A stretch of 64,000 bases of DNA, from contig CM072805.1 of assembly GCA_037013495.1 (NCBI GenBank), positions 13,302,601 through 13,366,600 on the forward strand, written 5' to 3'. Positions 34,364 through 46,197 of the stretch are shown here, piece after piece. Each line of letters starts with the position of its first letter. The first letter of the stretch is position 1. The stretch comes from Hippophae tibetana (Eukaryota; Streptophyta; Magnoliopsida; Rosales; Elaeagnaceae). The translations under genes were made by a program, and so were the position numbers. The notes under the pieces are model-generated. The model was not told the DNA's origin and did no database searches. It worked only from the letters and a program-made list of their open reading frames with translations.

Positions 34364-34671
34364 TTACCAATATAAATGGATTCTATCTTATTTTTGGTGT
34401 TCATGGATTTAATAACTCTTCTCTAACAATTATTCTTTAGTTATCTTGAGAATTCTTCCTACCATTCTTTAGTGACAATTTTCTTTGTCAATATTAGCAA
34501 TCTGCATTTGATACTATCAACAAGGTGACACTTAAGAGTACTACATGTTTCAATTAGCATGCCTTTAGAGATCAAGAACCGTTTTCTCTTAAAGTTATCT
34601 TATCTCATCACATCACTTAATTTAAGGAGATTTCCGAGAATTATATGATAATATATAAGTGCATTTGCATG
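34364..34671. other. Spacer between two gypsy elements, nothing recognised
   Basis: AT-rich sequence with no ORF, repeat or RNA signal that I can support. It ends with the target-site duplication of the next element. Confidence 0.5.
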
Positions 34672-34676
34672 CTACC

Positions 34677-35040
34677 TATTTGGGCATATAGCTCAACCCT
34701 AAGCCCGATCCAACTAACATCTCGAGCTGTTAAAAAGGACTTACTTGTGTCCATGCCCATAATCACACTCATAGGATCAACCCATCCATGTATGCATGCT
34801 TTGGTGTTGTAAGGTTGACCTCAAGCCCGAGTTATGGGGTGGTCGACCTCAAGCTATAAATGTATTTTTTTTACTTTTATACCCCTATAGCACGATGTGA
34901 TATGTATACCCTATGTAATCGACACATGTACATATAATACTCTATATATATATGAGGCTCACGAGATAGTCATACATTCTCACACATCTCTCTAATTTCT
35001 CTCTAGTTTCTCTCTTTGTAAATTGGATCAATCCTAAATA
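34677..35040 (+). repeat. 5' LTR of the Tat-like element
   Basis: Matches 45651-46018 through GCCCGATCCAACTAACA, CTCGAGCTGTTA, TATGTATGCATG, and TAATACTCTATATATATAT. The latter part carries a TATATATATATGAG TATA-like stretch followed by a TCTC-rich initiation region. Confidence 0.92.
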
Positions 35041-35043
35041 TTT

Positions 35044-35061
35044 TGGCACCTAATGTGGGGA
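35044..35061 (+). promoter_or_regulatory. Primer-binding site, tRNA-Asp type, degenerate
   Basis: TGGCACCTAATGTGGGGA resembles TGGCGCCGTTGCCGGGGA, complementary to the 3' end of tRNA-Asp and used by Tat/Athila elements (family knowledge). It begins three bases after the LTR. Confidence 0.75.
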
Positions 35062-35639
35062 AAATTCGAAGGTCGAGCTTTGGCTTCTAACACCATATTT
35101 TTAAGGATTCACCATGAAGTCTGAGATAGGCTTAAAGAGACTGAAAACCTACCACTTATCCTAGAATCACGATCATCATGGTAGGAATGTGAGTTAAGTG
35201 ATGATTGTGACTATCAAATGAGGAGACAGTAGTAGCACAGGACAACATCTTTCCAACCCTTGATGAGGACAGAATAGAAACTAACCCCCATCATGAGCTA
35301 GCTCATCAACTTCTTGAAGTAAGAAGAAACTCGAAGAGATTGTGAAAGAAAATAGAACATTACGGTCACAGTTAGGTCTGTGAGCCTTTGAAGGTCAAGT
35401 TGCAAACCTAATAGATGGAAAAAGACCAAATGATGTTATTTCCAAGCCTACCTAGGGTGAATATAAAGCTAAGAGTGACCTCTCTACCAATTCGGTGGGA
35501 CCTAGTGATGAACAATGGTTGCAAGAATTAAAAAGTTGGGAAGCATAATTTCAAGCAATGGAAGAGGCTAACAAAAAGCAAGACCAGGCCCTGAAAATGG
35601 CCAATGAAAGGTAAGAAAAGGGTAAGGCACCCTATGATG

Positions 35640-36617
35640 TGAATAAGGACTATGAACAACTATGTGTCTCCCTTTTTTTCTGATGAGATAGAGAATAACG
35701 AGCCATCTGCCAAGTTTAGTGCTCCCAAGTGCCCAAACTATCAAGGGATTAAATGCCTGATAACTTATGTGCAACAATTTAAGATGGTCATGACCCCTAT
35801 GAGCCTCACGCAAGGCAATAAAGATGACATGATGTGTAAGATATTTGCTACCACTCTTCTTGACGACGCCCATAAATGGTTCAATAACATGGCACCTCAT
35901 ACTATAACCTTCTTCTCATAATTTTCCAAGTTATTTATCACCAATTATGCTTGCAACAAGACATTGAGGAAGAAGTCACACCACTTCTTCTTAATCATTT
36001 AGAAAAAGGGTGAGCCTACCGAAGAATATAAGAAAAGTATTAGAGAAGAAAAGCTAGAGATCTCCAACTGCTCGAGCTCTACTGCAATAGAGGGCTTTAG
36101 GCGGGATCTCCTAAGGGATTTTGACTTATTCATAGAACTAACCAAGACGACCCCTCAAACTTTGGAGGAAGCATATAGAGAGGCAAGGAAGTTCATCAAT
36201 CTTGAAAGGGAGTTAGGTCTAGTTAAGAGCAGCCAGGTAGCTACAAAATTTGCACCAAAAAAAGAAAAAAGAAGGATAAGTCTTGGCAGGGCCAACCAAG
36301 ACACCAGAATCAACAAAAACAAACACTTCATGCCAAATAACAGGGTAAGTAACCAATGGTCCAGGATCAAGGGACCTTGGGGAAGGTCACTATCTCCTTT
36401 TAAGAGCCCACCCTTGAGAGTGAGTCTAGCCCAAGTAGTATTAAGAATAGAGGAGGAGCCATATTTCAAATGGTGCCCAAAAATAAGGGCTCTCTTTAGG
36501 AACACATCTAAATGGTGTGCTTTTCATAAGGATGTGGACCATGAGACAAGATATTGTAGACATCTTAAAAAAAGATCTATTCGCCATAAGATATTTAAAG
36601 GACATCGTGGGAAGTAA
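35640..36617 (+). pseudogene. Tat-like gag remnant
   Basis: Open pieces at 35652-35921 and 36162-36617 are separated by a few stops. Motifs include PFFSDEI, KFSAPKCPNYQG, MCKIFATTLLDDAHKWFNN, a KGEPTEEYKKSI-type block near 36010 and TPQTLEEAYREARKFI. The knuckle-like WCAFHKDVDHETRYCRHLKK near 36518-36580 is the CxxHxxxxHxxxxC gag tail typical of Tat elements. Particle formation is not possible from the broken frame. Confidence 0.85.
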
Positions 36618-36849
36618 TAATAGAGGAAGAATATGACAAATTGGATGTGAAACATCGAAGCCACCCCCTCCATCAAGTAACGGAAGAGACCCCACAACAA
36701 GCCTAATATCAGGACTATCCATACCATACACAGAGGGCCCAAGACCTCATCAGAAACAATAAAGCTCCATGTGGATCACCTTCACTAAGAAGGACGAGAC
36801 CTCATCTCATGATAAAAATCTTTTGGTAATCACTTAAGAATAGGGTCAT

Positions 36850-37200
36850 GCGATGTTTGTCGAATCATGATTGACACTGAGAGCTTGGTGGGTCTTCTTT
36901 TTATATCTACAGTAAAAGCCCTAGGCATGAAAGATGTTGACATAGTAAGGAGATAACTACCCTTGGTGGGATTAAACAGTACCACAACCTATGTGGTGGG
37001 ACCATGGTGCTACTTGTTATGGCTAAAGGATCAATAGTAATGACTAATTTCATGGTAATTGATGTCCCATTTCACTACAATGCCATTCTAGATAGGCCAT
37101 GGATACACAAGATAAAGTCGGTCCCATCCACCATCCATTAATTCATTGAATTCCCAATTGAGATGGGTACGAAGGAGATAAAGAGAGACCCCTGGCCAAG
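36850..37200 (+). pseudogene. Tat-like aspartic protease remnant
   Basis: VIDVPFHYNAILDRPWIHKIK and VPSTIH at about 37060-37140 match the C-terminal protease block of Tat polyproteins. The active-site triad around 36870 is eroded. Stops occur on both sides. Confidence 0.75.
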
Positions 37201-37449
37201 AGTTGCTACGATGCCACCATGAAGGAGGTCATTCCCAACTAGCAACCACAATAGAACTCATTCCAATGGAGGCCAGAAGGTAAATGTCTAGCACATTTTA
37301 TCAATTCAAGAGAAGTATGAGACCTACCAATGGGAGATAAGAGAGAGAGTCATCTTTTAAAATTGAGTGTGGATTTAAAAATTGAAATAGAGGAAGAACT
37401 ATCTCAATTCACTTAAGCCAACTCCTATTTCTTCGTATGAACCCCTACC

Positions 37450-38520
37450 GACGTGCTTGAGATTGACATGGAGATCATAACTCACAGGTTAAATGTGGAT
37501 CCAAAGGTTAGATCTATCCAAAAAAGAAAAAGAAGTTCTCTAGGGAAAAGAATGAGGTTATAAAAGGTCAGGTCACCACCCTTAAGGAGATGGATACCCA
37601 ACTTGGTTGTCAAATGTGGTACTGGTGAAAAAGGTGTGTGGGTTACCCCGTATGTGTTTGGCATTTACAGAATCAAAAGAGGCATGCCCTAAATATTTTT
37701 CCCCTCCTAGTATAGATCAGCTAGTTGATGCCGCTATCGAGGGATTAATGAGTTTCCTAGACATAAATTCTAGTTACTATCATATCAGAATGCACTCAAA
37801 TGACGAGGAGAAAACATCTTTTATCACTAAGGAAATAACCTTTTTCTATACCAAAATGTCGTTTGGATTAAAGAATTAGGGGGCCATACATTAACGCCTC
37901 ATCAATAAAATGTTTGTCGATTAGCTGGGTAAAAACTTGGACGTATATGTGGACGATTTGGTAGTAAAGTTAGTGCAACCAATAAACCATGTCAAAGACT
38001 TGGAGGAGATATTTTCGATAATCTAAATTTATGGTATGAGACTTAACTCTAAGAAATGTATCTTTAGTAGGAAAATTCTTAGGATACCTCGTATCTATCT
38101 GAGGGATTAAGGCCAAACTAGACAAGATACAGGCACTGATGAGCATGAAGCCTCCTACCAATCTAAAAGGGATTCAATAGCTAAACGAAAGAATTATGGC
38201 ATTGAAGAGATTCATCTCTAAATGCACGGAAAAATGTTTTCCATTATTTAAAATGTTGAGGATGAATAAATTTGTTTTTTGGGATGAGGATTATGACAGA
38301 GCCTTTAAAGGAAGCAAGCAGTACTTGGGCAAATCTCTTGTCCTGGTTAACCCTTTCCTAAGAGTAACGTTTTATTTGTATTTGGTCGTGGCCCCCTAGA
38401 CTTACAGTTCCATACTCCTAGCCAAAATAAACAAGGTCTAACACCATGTCTACTACATTAGCCAAATCTTAACAAACACCTAAAGTAGGCACCAAATGAC
38501 TGACAAGTTGGTTTTTCCCT
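37450..38520 (+). pseudogene. Tat-like reverse transcriptase remnant with truncated RNase H
   Basis: SFLDINSSYYHIRMH near 37753-37800 (motif A Asp), DEEKTSFITKE, MSFGLKN and an intact YVDD at 37946-37957 (different frame) identify RT. The palm-thumb continues through MALKRFISKCTEKCFPLF near 38196 and a FYLYLVVAP stretch near 38370-38395, the beginning of the connection/RNase H. After a HVYYISQ-type block near 38445 the sequence jumps at about 38510-38530 to the integrase HHCC region. RNase H and the additional RNase H usual in Tat are therefore missing. Confidence 0.8.
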
Positions 38521-38529
38521 AAAGGAGAG

Positions 38530-39545
38530 TGCGATGCTCATTTAAGTGGAATGGGGCTATCACAACGAATTATAAGGCAAGGGTACGATTGGCCCAATAT
38601 GCTGGAAGATTGCACAAGGTACATCCAAGAGTGTGATAAGTGTCAAAGGTTTGCTTCATTGTCACACACACCTCCAATCACCATGATAGAGGTAGTTAAC
38701 CTTTGTCCCTTCTACAAGTATGGACTTGATATAGTAGGATCTCTACCCCAAGCAAGGGGAAAAATAAGTTTTTATTAGTGAACACCGATTATTTTTCCAA
38801 GTGGATTGAGGCAAAACCTTTATAAAGAATACATGAGGAGGAAGTGATTCGATTTATTTGGAAATCTATAATTTGTCGCTTTAACCTGCCCAAGGAACTC
38901 ATTATCGATAATGAAAGATAGTTTATGGGTCATAACATCAAGGAGTTCTTCGTCAAATACAACATTAAGTTGTGTCATTCAACACCATATTATCTCCAAG
39001 CTAATGGTCAAGTAAAGTCTTCTAACAAGTTAATAATAAATCTACCAAAGAAAAGGTTTGAGGGTGTAAAAAGAAGATGGGTTGAGGATCTACATGGGGC
39101 ATTGTGAGCTATTTGGACTAGTCCTGAGGGAGCACTAACGAGACATCTTTCTCACTAGTATATGGGACTGAGACTATGATACCAAATGAGATTAATGTTC
39201 CCACTACGAGGTCAGCCCTAATAGAGGAGCAGAATGCAGCAACTAGAGCAATCAAACTGACCTTCATAGAGGAAAAAAAGGGATAAAGCCTTAAGAAAGA
39301 TAACTGAGAAAAAGGAAAGTGTTAGATTATTACAACAAGGTTGTATGTTTCAAAGCTTTTGCCATGGTCCATTTGGTTTGTATAAGGGTTTTCCCTAGCA
39401 AGAAGGAATGGATGGTTGGCAAGTTGAGTGCAAATTGGAAAGGCCCATGTCGAATAGTTGGAGGATGCCAGTGGATCCTACTTGTTGAGAAGCATTGAAG
39501 GAGCTATGAATGGCACAAGTTGGAATGCCCCACATTTTAAAAAAT
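38530..39545 (+). pseudogene. Tat-like integrase remnant
   Basis: The open piece 38551-38778 starts at the zinc-binding domain (QGYDWPNMLEDC, IQECDKCQRFA) and enters the core (GLDIVGSLPQA). A frame change is followed by a TDYFSKWIEAKPL block, NLPKELIIDNE near 38885, then FFVKYNIKLCHSTPYYLQANGQV near 38945-39010 in another open piece, and a C-terminal WKGPCRIV-type block near 39440. Catalytic residues are partly preserved but spread over frames. Confidence 0.85.
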
Positions 39546-39642
39546 ACCACTTTTGATGTACCTTAATTTACTATTTTCATATGCCATCCCTTTATATATA
39601 TGAACTCATTACTTTCTAGAAATGGCTTTTCTCAAAAATGTC

Positions 39643-40150
39643 TGTCACGAGTTGATCACCTTGGTCAAGAACTAAGTACAATTCTCTGACACTAAAGTGA
39701 GAGTTGATCACCTCAGTCATAGACCAAGTAGAACGTTCTTCCCCAAAACCGCATGTCATGAGTTGATCATCTCAGTCAGGAACTAGGTAGAACTCTCTGA
39801 CACTGAAATAAGAGTTGATTACATCGGTCATAGACCAAGTAGAATTCTCTCCCCTAAAACTACATGTTACAAGTTGATCACCTCGATTAGAAACTAGGTA
39901 GAGCGCTTTGACACCAAAGTGAGAGTTGATCACCTCGGTCGACTAGGTAGAATGCTCTCCCCAAAAACTACATGTCACGAGTTGATCACCTCGGTCAGAA
40001 ACCATATGGAATGCCATGATATTGAAATGAGAGTTGATCACTTTAGTCATAGACGAGGTAGAATTCTATCCCCTAAAACAACATGTCATGAGTTGACCAT
40101 CTCTGTCACAAACCAGGTAAAGTGTTTTGACACTGAAGTGAGAGTTTATT
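39643..40150 (+). repeat. 111-bp minisatellite in the Tat-like element (about 4.6 units)
   Basis: Units start with TGTCACGAGTTGATCACCTC-type words at 39643, 39754, 39865, 39973 and 40084, so the spacing is 111, 111, 108 and 111. Each unit has two related halves that both contain AGTTGATCACCTCGGTCA; the second half follows ACACTGAAGTGAG. The array lies directly after integrase. The short frame at 39919-40152 is a by-product of the repeat. Confidence 0.95.
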
Positions 40151-40439
40151 AGAACCACTAGTTTATTGCATCAATCAAACCATATAAGTTCGTCCTTTCA
40201 AATATAATACATTTGAAAAAAAATTGGTCTGGCACCACAAGTGCATTCTATTAAAAATATTTTTATTTATAGAACTTACAAAGCTTTTAAAGTTTATTAA
40301 GACATAGCCCAACCTCTCAAAGAGTTAAAAGTTTCTCAGGCACTTAGACACATGACCGGTGTCCGGGTCATAATTCTCCTCTACTAAAGGCAATAGCTCA
40401 ACCTGAGTCTTGATAATTTTCTTGTGAACACTAACCACT

Positions 40440-41794
40440 ATTGCACTAGGGGTCAAAATCAGTGGCATGTCATGGTTGTTCCAAGTCCTTAGCAACACTC
40501 ATCACCTTGAGAAAGACCCCTTCAAACCTCTTCATGTAGAGGTTTGTCCAATGGGACTTCCTCTCCATAAGGGCGGCCATCTTAGTCATAATCATTCTTT
40601 CTCGAGCTCGATTATGAGATAGTTGCTCCTCATAAGAAGTGATCTTACACTTGGTCTCTTCATACATGGAGTGCTTATCCTCGAGCTTAGAAAAATAGAT
40701 TTTTAATTTCTTAGCCTCAATCTTGAGCTTAACATTCTCCAGTTTCAAAGCGCGAGCTGAATGTCTGTTTGACTGGTCAAAATCCATACAGTCCGAGCAA
40801 GAAAGATGAGGAAAGAGTTGGAAACTATTTAAAACAAAAGAGGATGTTTGAATTTTACCAGTGTCCCTAACCCCCTTCTATAGGATATTAAGTAAAGTTT
40901 AGTGCACATATCTTGAAAGAAGTGAGGTAGGTTAACATCATAAATAAATACTATAAATGATATAAATACATAGTTATACACGCAAATTTATTAGTAATAA
41001 AAGGTTACAAGGGTGAGCTCGAGACCACATAATTAGGAGTGGCGTTGGGCTTAAAAGATGTGGAAGAGACATATAGAGCTTCAGGTCTACTTGAATAAGA
41101 GGCTCGAACTAGTGCCAATATAAAAGGTCCCTGGTCATATCATTTTCATTTGCTACCTTGGGCCCATCACTACTCTCACCAAAGTTTGAGCCCTCTTCTT
41201 TGCCCCTGTCTTGAGATTAAATGGGTAGATATTGAAGAGTGACTAGGATATCCAAAATACGATAATAATACTCCCTAGGTCCCTCTTCTTGAACTTTTTC
41301 TTGAATGAGTCCATGGCCAATTCATATTCTATTTCAATGCTTAGGAGAGATATTCGGTCATCGCATCAAGCTCGCGCTTCGCCTTCTCTTCTGTTTCGAC
41401 AAGCCTGTGGCTATGAGCTTCTACCTCAGCCTTAACCTTTCTTTGGGCCTCCTCGAGTTCTACAAAATGCCTCAATTTATCATTTATCTTGACAATGGCC
41501 TTGGATAGCTTCTCCCCTTTGTCAATGGCCTCATCTTCTTACTTGTTAGTCTTTCCTAATAGCTCAACGTATTTAGCCTGAATCTAAGAATGAATTTCTT
41601 TTTCCAGCATGAACTCAGGATTTAAAATATCTACACCTAAAGCCATGTTTAGTCCTTGAAGGAGATACACTTGAAAATAAGCCAAACGACGCAAGGTTTA
41701 AAAAAAGAGAAAGAAAGAGAGGTGGACTAACACACTTGGTTAAAAAGACAATTAATCATGACTTCAGACCCCACATCCTTGCACATGGCATTAA
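40440..41794 (-). pseudogene. Antisense ORF region of the Tat-like element, coiled-coil part
   Basis: Minus-strand frame 40787-40470 (105 codons) is rich in Lys/Glu/Leu heptads (ARALKLENVKLKIEAKKLKI, KLEDKHSMYEETK). A second charged stretch lies at about 41600-41300 (KLSKAIVKINDKLRHF, ELEEAQRKVKAEVEAH), both typical of coiled coils. It runs opposite to gag-pol, downstream of the minisatellite. It continues on the far side of the solo LTR (43611 onward), suggesting one original antisense gene. Stops are present, so only a remnant is annotated. Confidence 0.6.
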
Positions 41795-41799
41795 GCTAC

Positions 41800-43605
41800 T
41801 GAGGAGTGCTCAAAAAGCACTAAAATTACCATGATTTTATGCACATTAATTGATAAAAATATATATCTTTATAAGATTTTATCATATATTTATATATATT
41901 TGTCTTTTCGGAATCACGGGTATTTTTATTGTTTTTCAGGTATTTTCGCTTAAACGTAACTTAAAGACTCAAAAAGGAATACTGGAGGCAATACATTACA
42001 AATATATTCATAAAATAAATGTGGATAAGTCAACAAAAATGGAAAAATTGGACAAAATGAGTCGAAAAGGTCAAAAATGTCAAAAAGAAGGAAAACGCAC
42101 CGCCCAACTGCTCAGCCGCGCCGCCGAGCTGCCTAGCCACGCCGAACCCCATGCGCCCTTGCTTCATTCTACACATGCCCTTGCCTCTTTCCGCGCACAC
42201 CACTACCATCTGTGCCCCAATCCGCGCGCAGCCGCCCTACGTCATGTGACATCATCAGATGACATCATCATTCACTACTCCATGTTTCCACCATTTTTAT
42301 CATTTTTTCACCCACTTTTTCTTCCCATCCTAACCTAGAAATACCCTCATTCTCTTCATAAATAAACACACCTCAAAACACATCTTTTCTTCTCTTTCTT
42401 TCTCTCATTTCTTAGTTTTTAAGTCTTTCTTAGTTTCTCTTAGTTTTAGAGTTCTTCTCTTTTTGAGAAGAACTAGTTATGTTTTTGTAATTTATTTTCT
42501 TTTTGATTCAATAAATGGGAGTTCAAATTCTGTTTGGAGGTTTTCCAGCAACGGGAATAGCATCGAAGTACTGTAAGGATTTTATTTTCTTTGCGGTTAT
42601 TTTTTATGTTTTATTCTTACATGTTATATTTAATTTGTCTGTGATTAAATTTAACTTTGCCGGTTGTTTGTAAACATGATATAATAATAACGTTGTTATG
42701 CTTGCGAAATATTAAATAGGTAAAATCTCTAAAATGAATTGATTTTATTTTTATTTAAGATTTTATATTAAGAATGTTAGAGAGAAATATATTATTTTTC
42801 ATTACAAACTTAAATCTGAAAATTAGATTTTAAGGTTTAGTTATCCGGTCTGATTTAGAGTAGTGTTCTTTTATTTGTTGGTACAATCGCCCGGTAGTTA
42901 GAGTGAAGCTCTATTTCAATAGTTTTTATAAGAATTATTATGTGAAAGTGTATTGACAACATGTTTTCAGTAGTGGTTTTAAAACTTGAAAGTTAGTACT
43001 CGGATAATTAAATTCTTAGGTTTAATTTGGACACCTTGAATAAAGTTTAAACTATCTAACCCCACCAAAGGTGGCATTTAAATGGTTTATTTTCAATCTC
43101 TTAGAAAAAGGTATTAATTTAATTAACCAAATTAGTTATCAACCCCACCCATAGATGTTAATTGATTTGTTTAGTTAACAAAGAATATCTAACCCCACCA
43201 AATGTGGTATTCATATAAAAAAGAAAGAATCAATAAATATCAATTTATATCTTTAATAACCTAAATAATATGAGCAAGCATAATTAACTTAGTTATTATA
43301 TCCATAAATACTCCACTATTATAAATAATAAAATTTACATAAACATTTATTGAATCTGTACCTATGTTTATTTTATGTTATTAGATTGGAAACACAAAAA
43401 CCAAACTATCGTGACAGGATGTTTAGGATTTAATTTTTTTTTAAAAGTTTGAATAATAAATTAAAAACCACATATATTTCTTCCTTAGATCGACCTTGGG
43501 AGTATACTTATCATTTTCTACAAAATGATTCGTGCACTTGCAAGAGTTTTATAAATATAAAACCAAAGTATTGGCAAAATCGGCGATGCCAATTTTCTTT
43601 CATCA
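41800..43605. mobile_element. Solo LTR (Ty3-gypsy-like) nested in the Tat-like element
   Basis: The 1,806-base insert starts TG and ends CA and is flanked by GCTAC on both sides (41795-41799 and 43606-43610), a perfect 5-bp target-site duplication. Typical LTR content is present: an AAATAAACACACC promoter-like region followed by TTTCTTTCTCTC near 42360-42410, and a terminal GATCGACCTTGGGAGTATAC block near 43490, like that near the end of Athila-type LTRs. It has no internal coding region, primer-binding site or second LTR. The frame 41850-42338 is inside this LTR. Strand was not assigned formally; LTR features read on the plus strand. Confidence 0.85.
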
Positions 43606-43610
43606 GCTAC

Positions 43611-45200
43611 CTCTCATGTGCCATGAAGGGAAGGTGGCGCACGTAGTGGGCCAACTTCTCTGGTGTTATGCCTTGGTACAAAGCCACCCCATCAATGTTT
43701 GTGGTGAGGTCATCAATCACACCCTTTCCCTTCCTTGAATACCTAGTAGGACGAGCAAGCGCTTAAGGACTTGAACTAGAAGGTGGTGAGGTGTGTAAAT
43801 CTGAGGATGCTGGTGAGGGCTTGACAACATTCAAAGGCATTAGCCTGAGCATGGGCTCATCAATGGTCACTTTCCTTTTCATTTTAGACAAGGTTGGGAA
43901 GCCCTCTTACCTTGTAAACTTACTCATTTTCTACCCATTTGAAGATCACGCCCCTTATAAGGAAGGTGTAGTAGCTTTTTGAGAGCTCTTCCCTTAAGGA
44001 GCAACCTTACTCTTAAGCCCCGCCAATAGATCATCAGAATTGAACTCCATAGTATTTGCAAAGATAAGGGCAATGAGGTGTTAGTTTTAATGGGTCAAGC
44101 AAAGCAAAAAAACAAAAAAAATGTCAAGCCTTAAGGCTAGTTCACTAGCATCAGGGACCACTTTGAATCTGCCTCTATAGTTTGTGGGAGAGGTCTGGCG
44201 ATTAAAGGGTGACTAGAGCTTACGAATTATCCTATGAGGGGGCTTCTTTAAGCCCTACCTCATCAATCCACATGCGATGAAGTGTAGGGTGTTTAATAAT
44301 TTCTTCTATGGAGTCTTCAAGGGTATATGGTTCTGGATATCAACCAATCGTTGCTTTGCCTCTTCATTCAAGGTCGTGATGAATGAGTCCATATTCCTTA
44401 TAACGACCTTGGTATTATCCCATGTGCTATTTATTAGCCTCACGTCACTATCTTGAGTTTCCCACCGACTTGAGATGTAGAAGAAATATTCTTTCCAATC
44501 ATTCTCGTTCTTAAGGAGAGCCATATTTATACTCCGGTCTTGTTTTACTAACATGTAGACCTTCATCGGGTCTTTAGAGTTCTACTTTAACATGTAGGCC
44601 TCATTGAACTTGGGCATCACCAGCTTCACCCTAAGCTCTCTGCATATCATTGTGAGGTAGAGCATGTACCTCCATCCATTAGGCATCAACTGACCAGGCA
44701 CAAGCTGAGTCCTAGTCAAAAATTCCTTACAAAAGGGTACAAAGGAAATCTAACCTCCAAATATAAAGCCTTCTCGTGGAAGACTGTCCACCCAATTAGA
44801 GATGGGTTATTATCATGAGCCCCCACATAGGAATCATTATTTGAACTGAGTAGGGAATGTCATAGGTCTTCCTTATCCTCTCCTCGTTCTGAGGTGATAG
44901 CCTATTGGTCTTGACCTTGGCCACCCAACCTTTGGTACAGCCTGTAGGCTCTTTAGTTCCTTTATTCCTTATTTTCTTCCTTTATGACCTCAGGATTGCT
45001 ATCTGAGTTTGAGGCACATTCAACCTAATTATAGGTACGACTTATGGGTAAGGGATGGAGGGTTGAGGTTAGGATGAAGCCCCCTTGCTCTTAGTACTTG
45101 TCTCATTAGAGGACCTTGTGTCGTCACTTTCTGGTTGGCTTGAGAAAGTGGGATATTGTGGGCTCTCCTGGGATGCCAAGCTTGAAGTGCTTTCTCTATG
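43611..45200 (-). pseudogene. Antisense ORF region of the Tat-like element, gypsy-type 'transposase' domain
   Basis: Reading the minus strand from about 45000 to 44300, blocks such as PSLIGWTVFHEKALYL, PGQLMPNGWRYM and ENDWKEYFFYISSRWE resemble the conserved domain found antisense in many plant Tat/Grande elements, catalogued as a putative gypsy-type transposon domain (PF04195, from memory). The longest open piece is 44566-44306. Downstream it passes into low-complexity and then coiled-coil sequence. Function is unknown even in intact copies. Several stops mark it as decayed. Confidence 0.65.
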
Positions 45201-45650
45201 TATGGTCTCTATCTACAAAAGATCACAAAACATGAAAAAGGTAAGGCATGAGAGGTAGAAATTACCTAGGATCAAATTTGAAATAAAAAAAGTAATAATT
45301 CTTTAAACTGACCTTAAAAGAAAGTATAAAATTGTTAGACTTGAAAAGCTTTTTGTAAAACCTGAGCAAGTAAGCTAGGTGTTGAGCTGATTTCTTACCA
45401 CCAAGTTGAATATTTCTATAGCTCGAATTGAGATGACAACACTTTTTCTCTTGTGAATTTTTGTCTGATATGTAGTAAATGATGAAATGAAGAGAAGCCC
45501 AAGCTCTTCCTTATATAAAGGTAGATATTTTCTTTCTCCAATAAACTAATAAGCATTTATAAGGGTGAGTCAAACGTTCCAAATTCACTGTCTAGTTGCT
45601 ACTCTTCCACCCCAATTAAAGAACCGAGCTGAAAGAGTGTGGGGATTGGA

Positions 45651-46018
45651 TGTTTGGATATATAACTCCATCTTAAGCCCGATCCAACTAACAACTCGAG
45701 CTGTTAGAAAGGACCTGCATGTGTTCGTGCCCATAACCACATTCGTAAGAGGGACCTATCTATGTATGCATGTTTTGGTGTTGTAAGCTCAACCTCAAGG
45801 TCGAGCTATAAGGTGGTCAACCTCACGCTGTAAGTATTTTCTTTTACTTTTACATCCATCTGTCATGTTTTGATATATATACATTATATAATTGACACGT
45901 ATACATGTAATACTCTATATATATATATATGAGTCTCATGAAAGAATTACATATTCTCACACAATTCTCTAACTTCTCTATAATTTTTCTTTTTTATAAA
46001 TTAGATCAATTCCAAACA
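45651..46018 (+). repeat. 3' LTR of the Tat-like element with preceding polypurine tract
   Basis: The purine-rich GAAAGAGTGTGGGGATTGGA immediately precedes TGTTTGGATA at 45651. The LTR ends CCAAACA at 46018 and is followed by the CTACC duplication. Confidence 0.93.
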
Positions 46019-46023
46019 CTACC

Positions 46024-46160
46024 AATAAAGTGGTAGAATTAGTGATGTCAACGAAACAGGACAATGGTAAGGAGGTTATCCTAATTGTGTATTCGAATGT
46101 TCAAGTTTTTATGACAATTGCAAACTCTCTGTTAATGAATAAATTAAATTTCAATAAATC

Positions 46161-46197
<37 letters not shown>

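Larger units (their letters stand above)
34677..46018 (+). mobile_element. Tat-like Ty3-gypsy retrotransposon, 11.3 kb, with nested solo LTR
   Basis: LTRs at 34677-35040 and 45651-46018 are flanked by a perfect 5-bp target-site duplication CTACC (34672-34676 and 46019-46023). The 3' LTR is TG..CA; the 5' copy has decayed to TA..TA. A tRNA-Asp-like primer-binding site, gag, protease, RT and integrase lie in the first 4.5 kb. Then come a 111-bp minisatellite and about 5 kb of region coding on the opposite strand. That architecture (long 3' region with tandem repeats and antisense ORF) is characteristic of the Tat/Ogre/Grande group. RNase H sequence is largely deleted. A 1.8-kb solo LTR sits in the antisense region. 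Confidence 0.93.

Noticed and set aside
30315-34368. Target-site duplication for the chromovirus-like element
   Set aside because: The five-base flanks at the best LTR borders (ATTGA and TTACC) do not match; borders or flanks may be altered.
39643-40150. Regular direct repeats resembling a CRISPR array
   Set aside because: Units are contiguous 111-bp tandem copies without unique spacers, inside a plant retrotransposon.
41850-42338. 162-codon plus-strand ORF
   Set aside because: It lies wholly inside the solo LTR (41800-43605) and has low-complexity composition without a domain.
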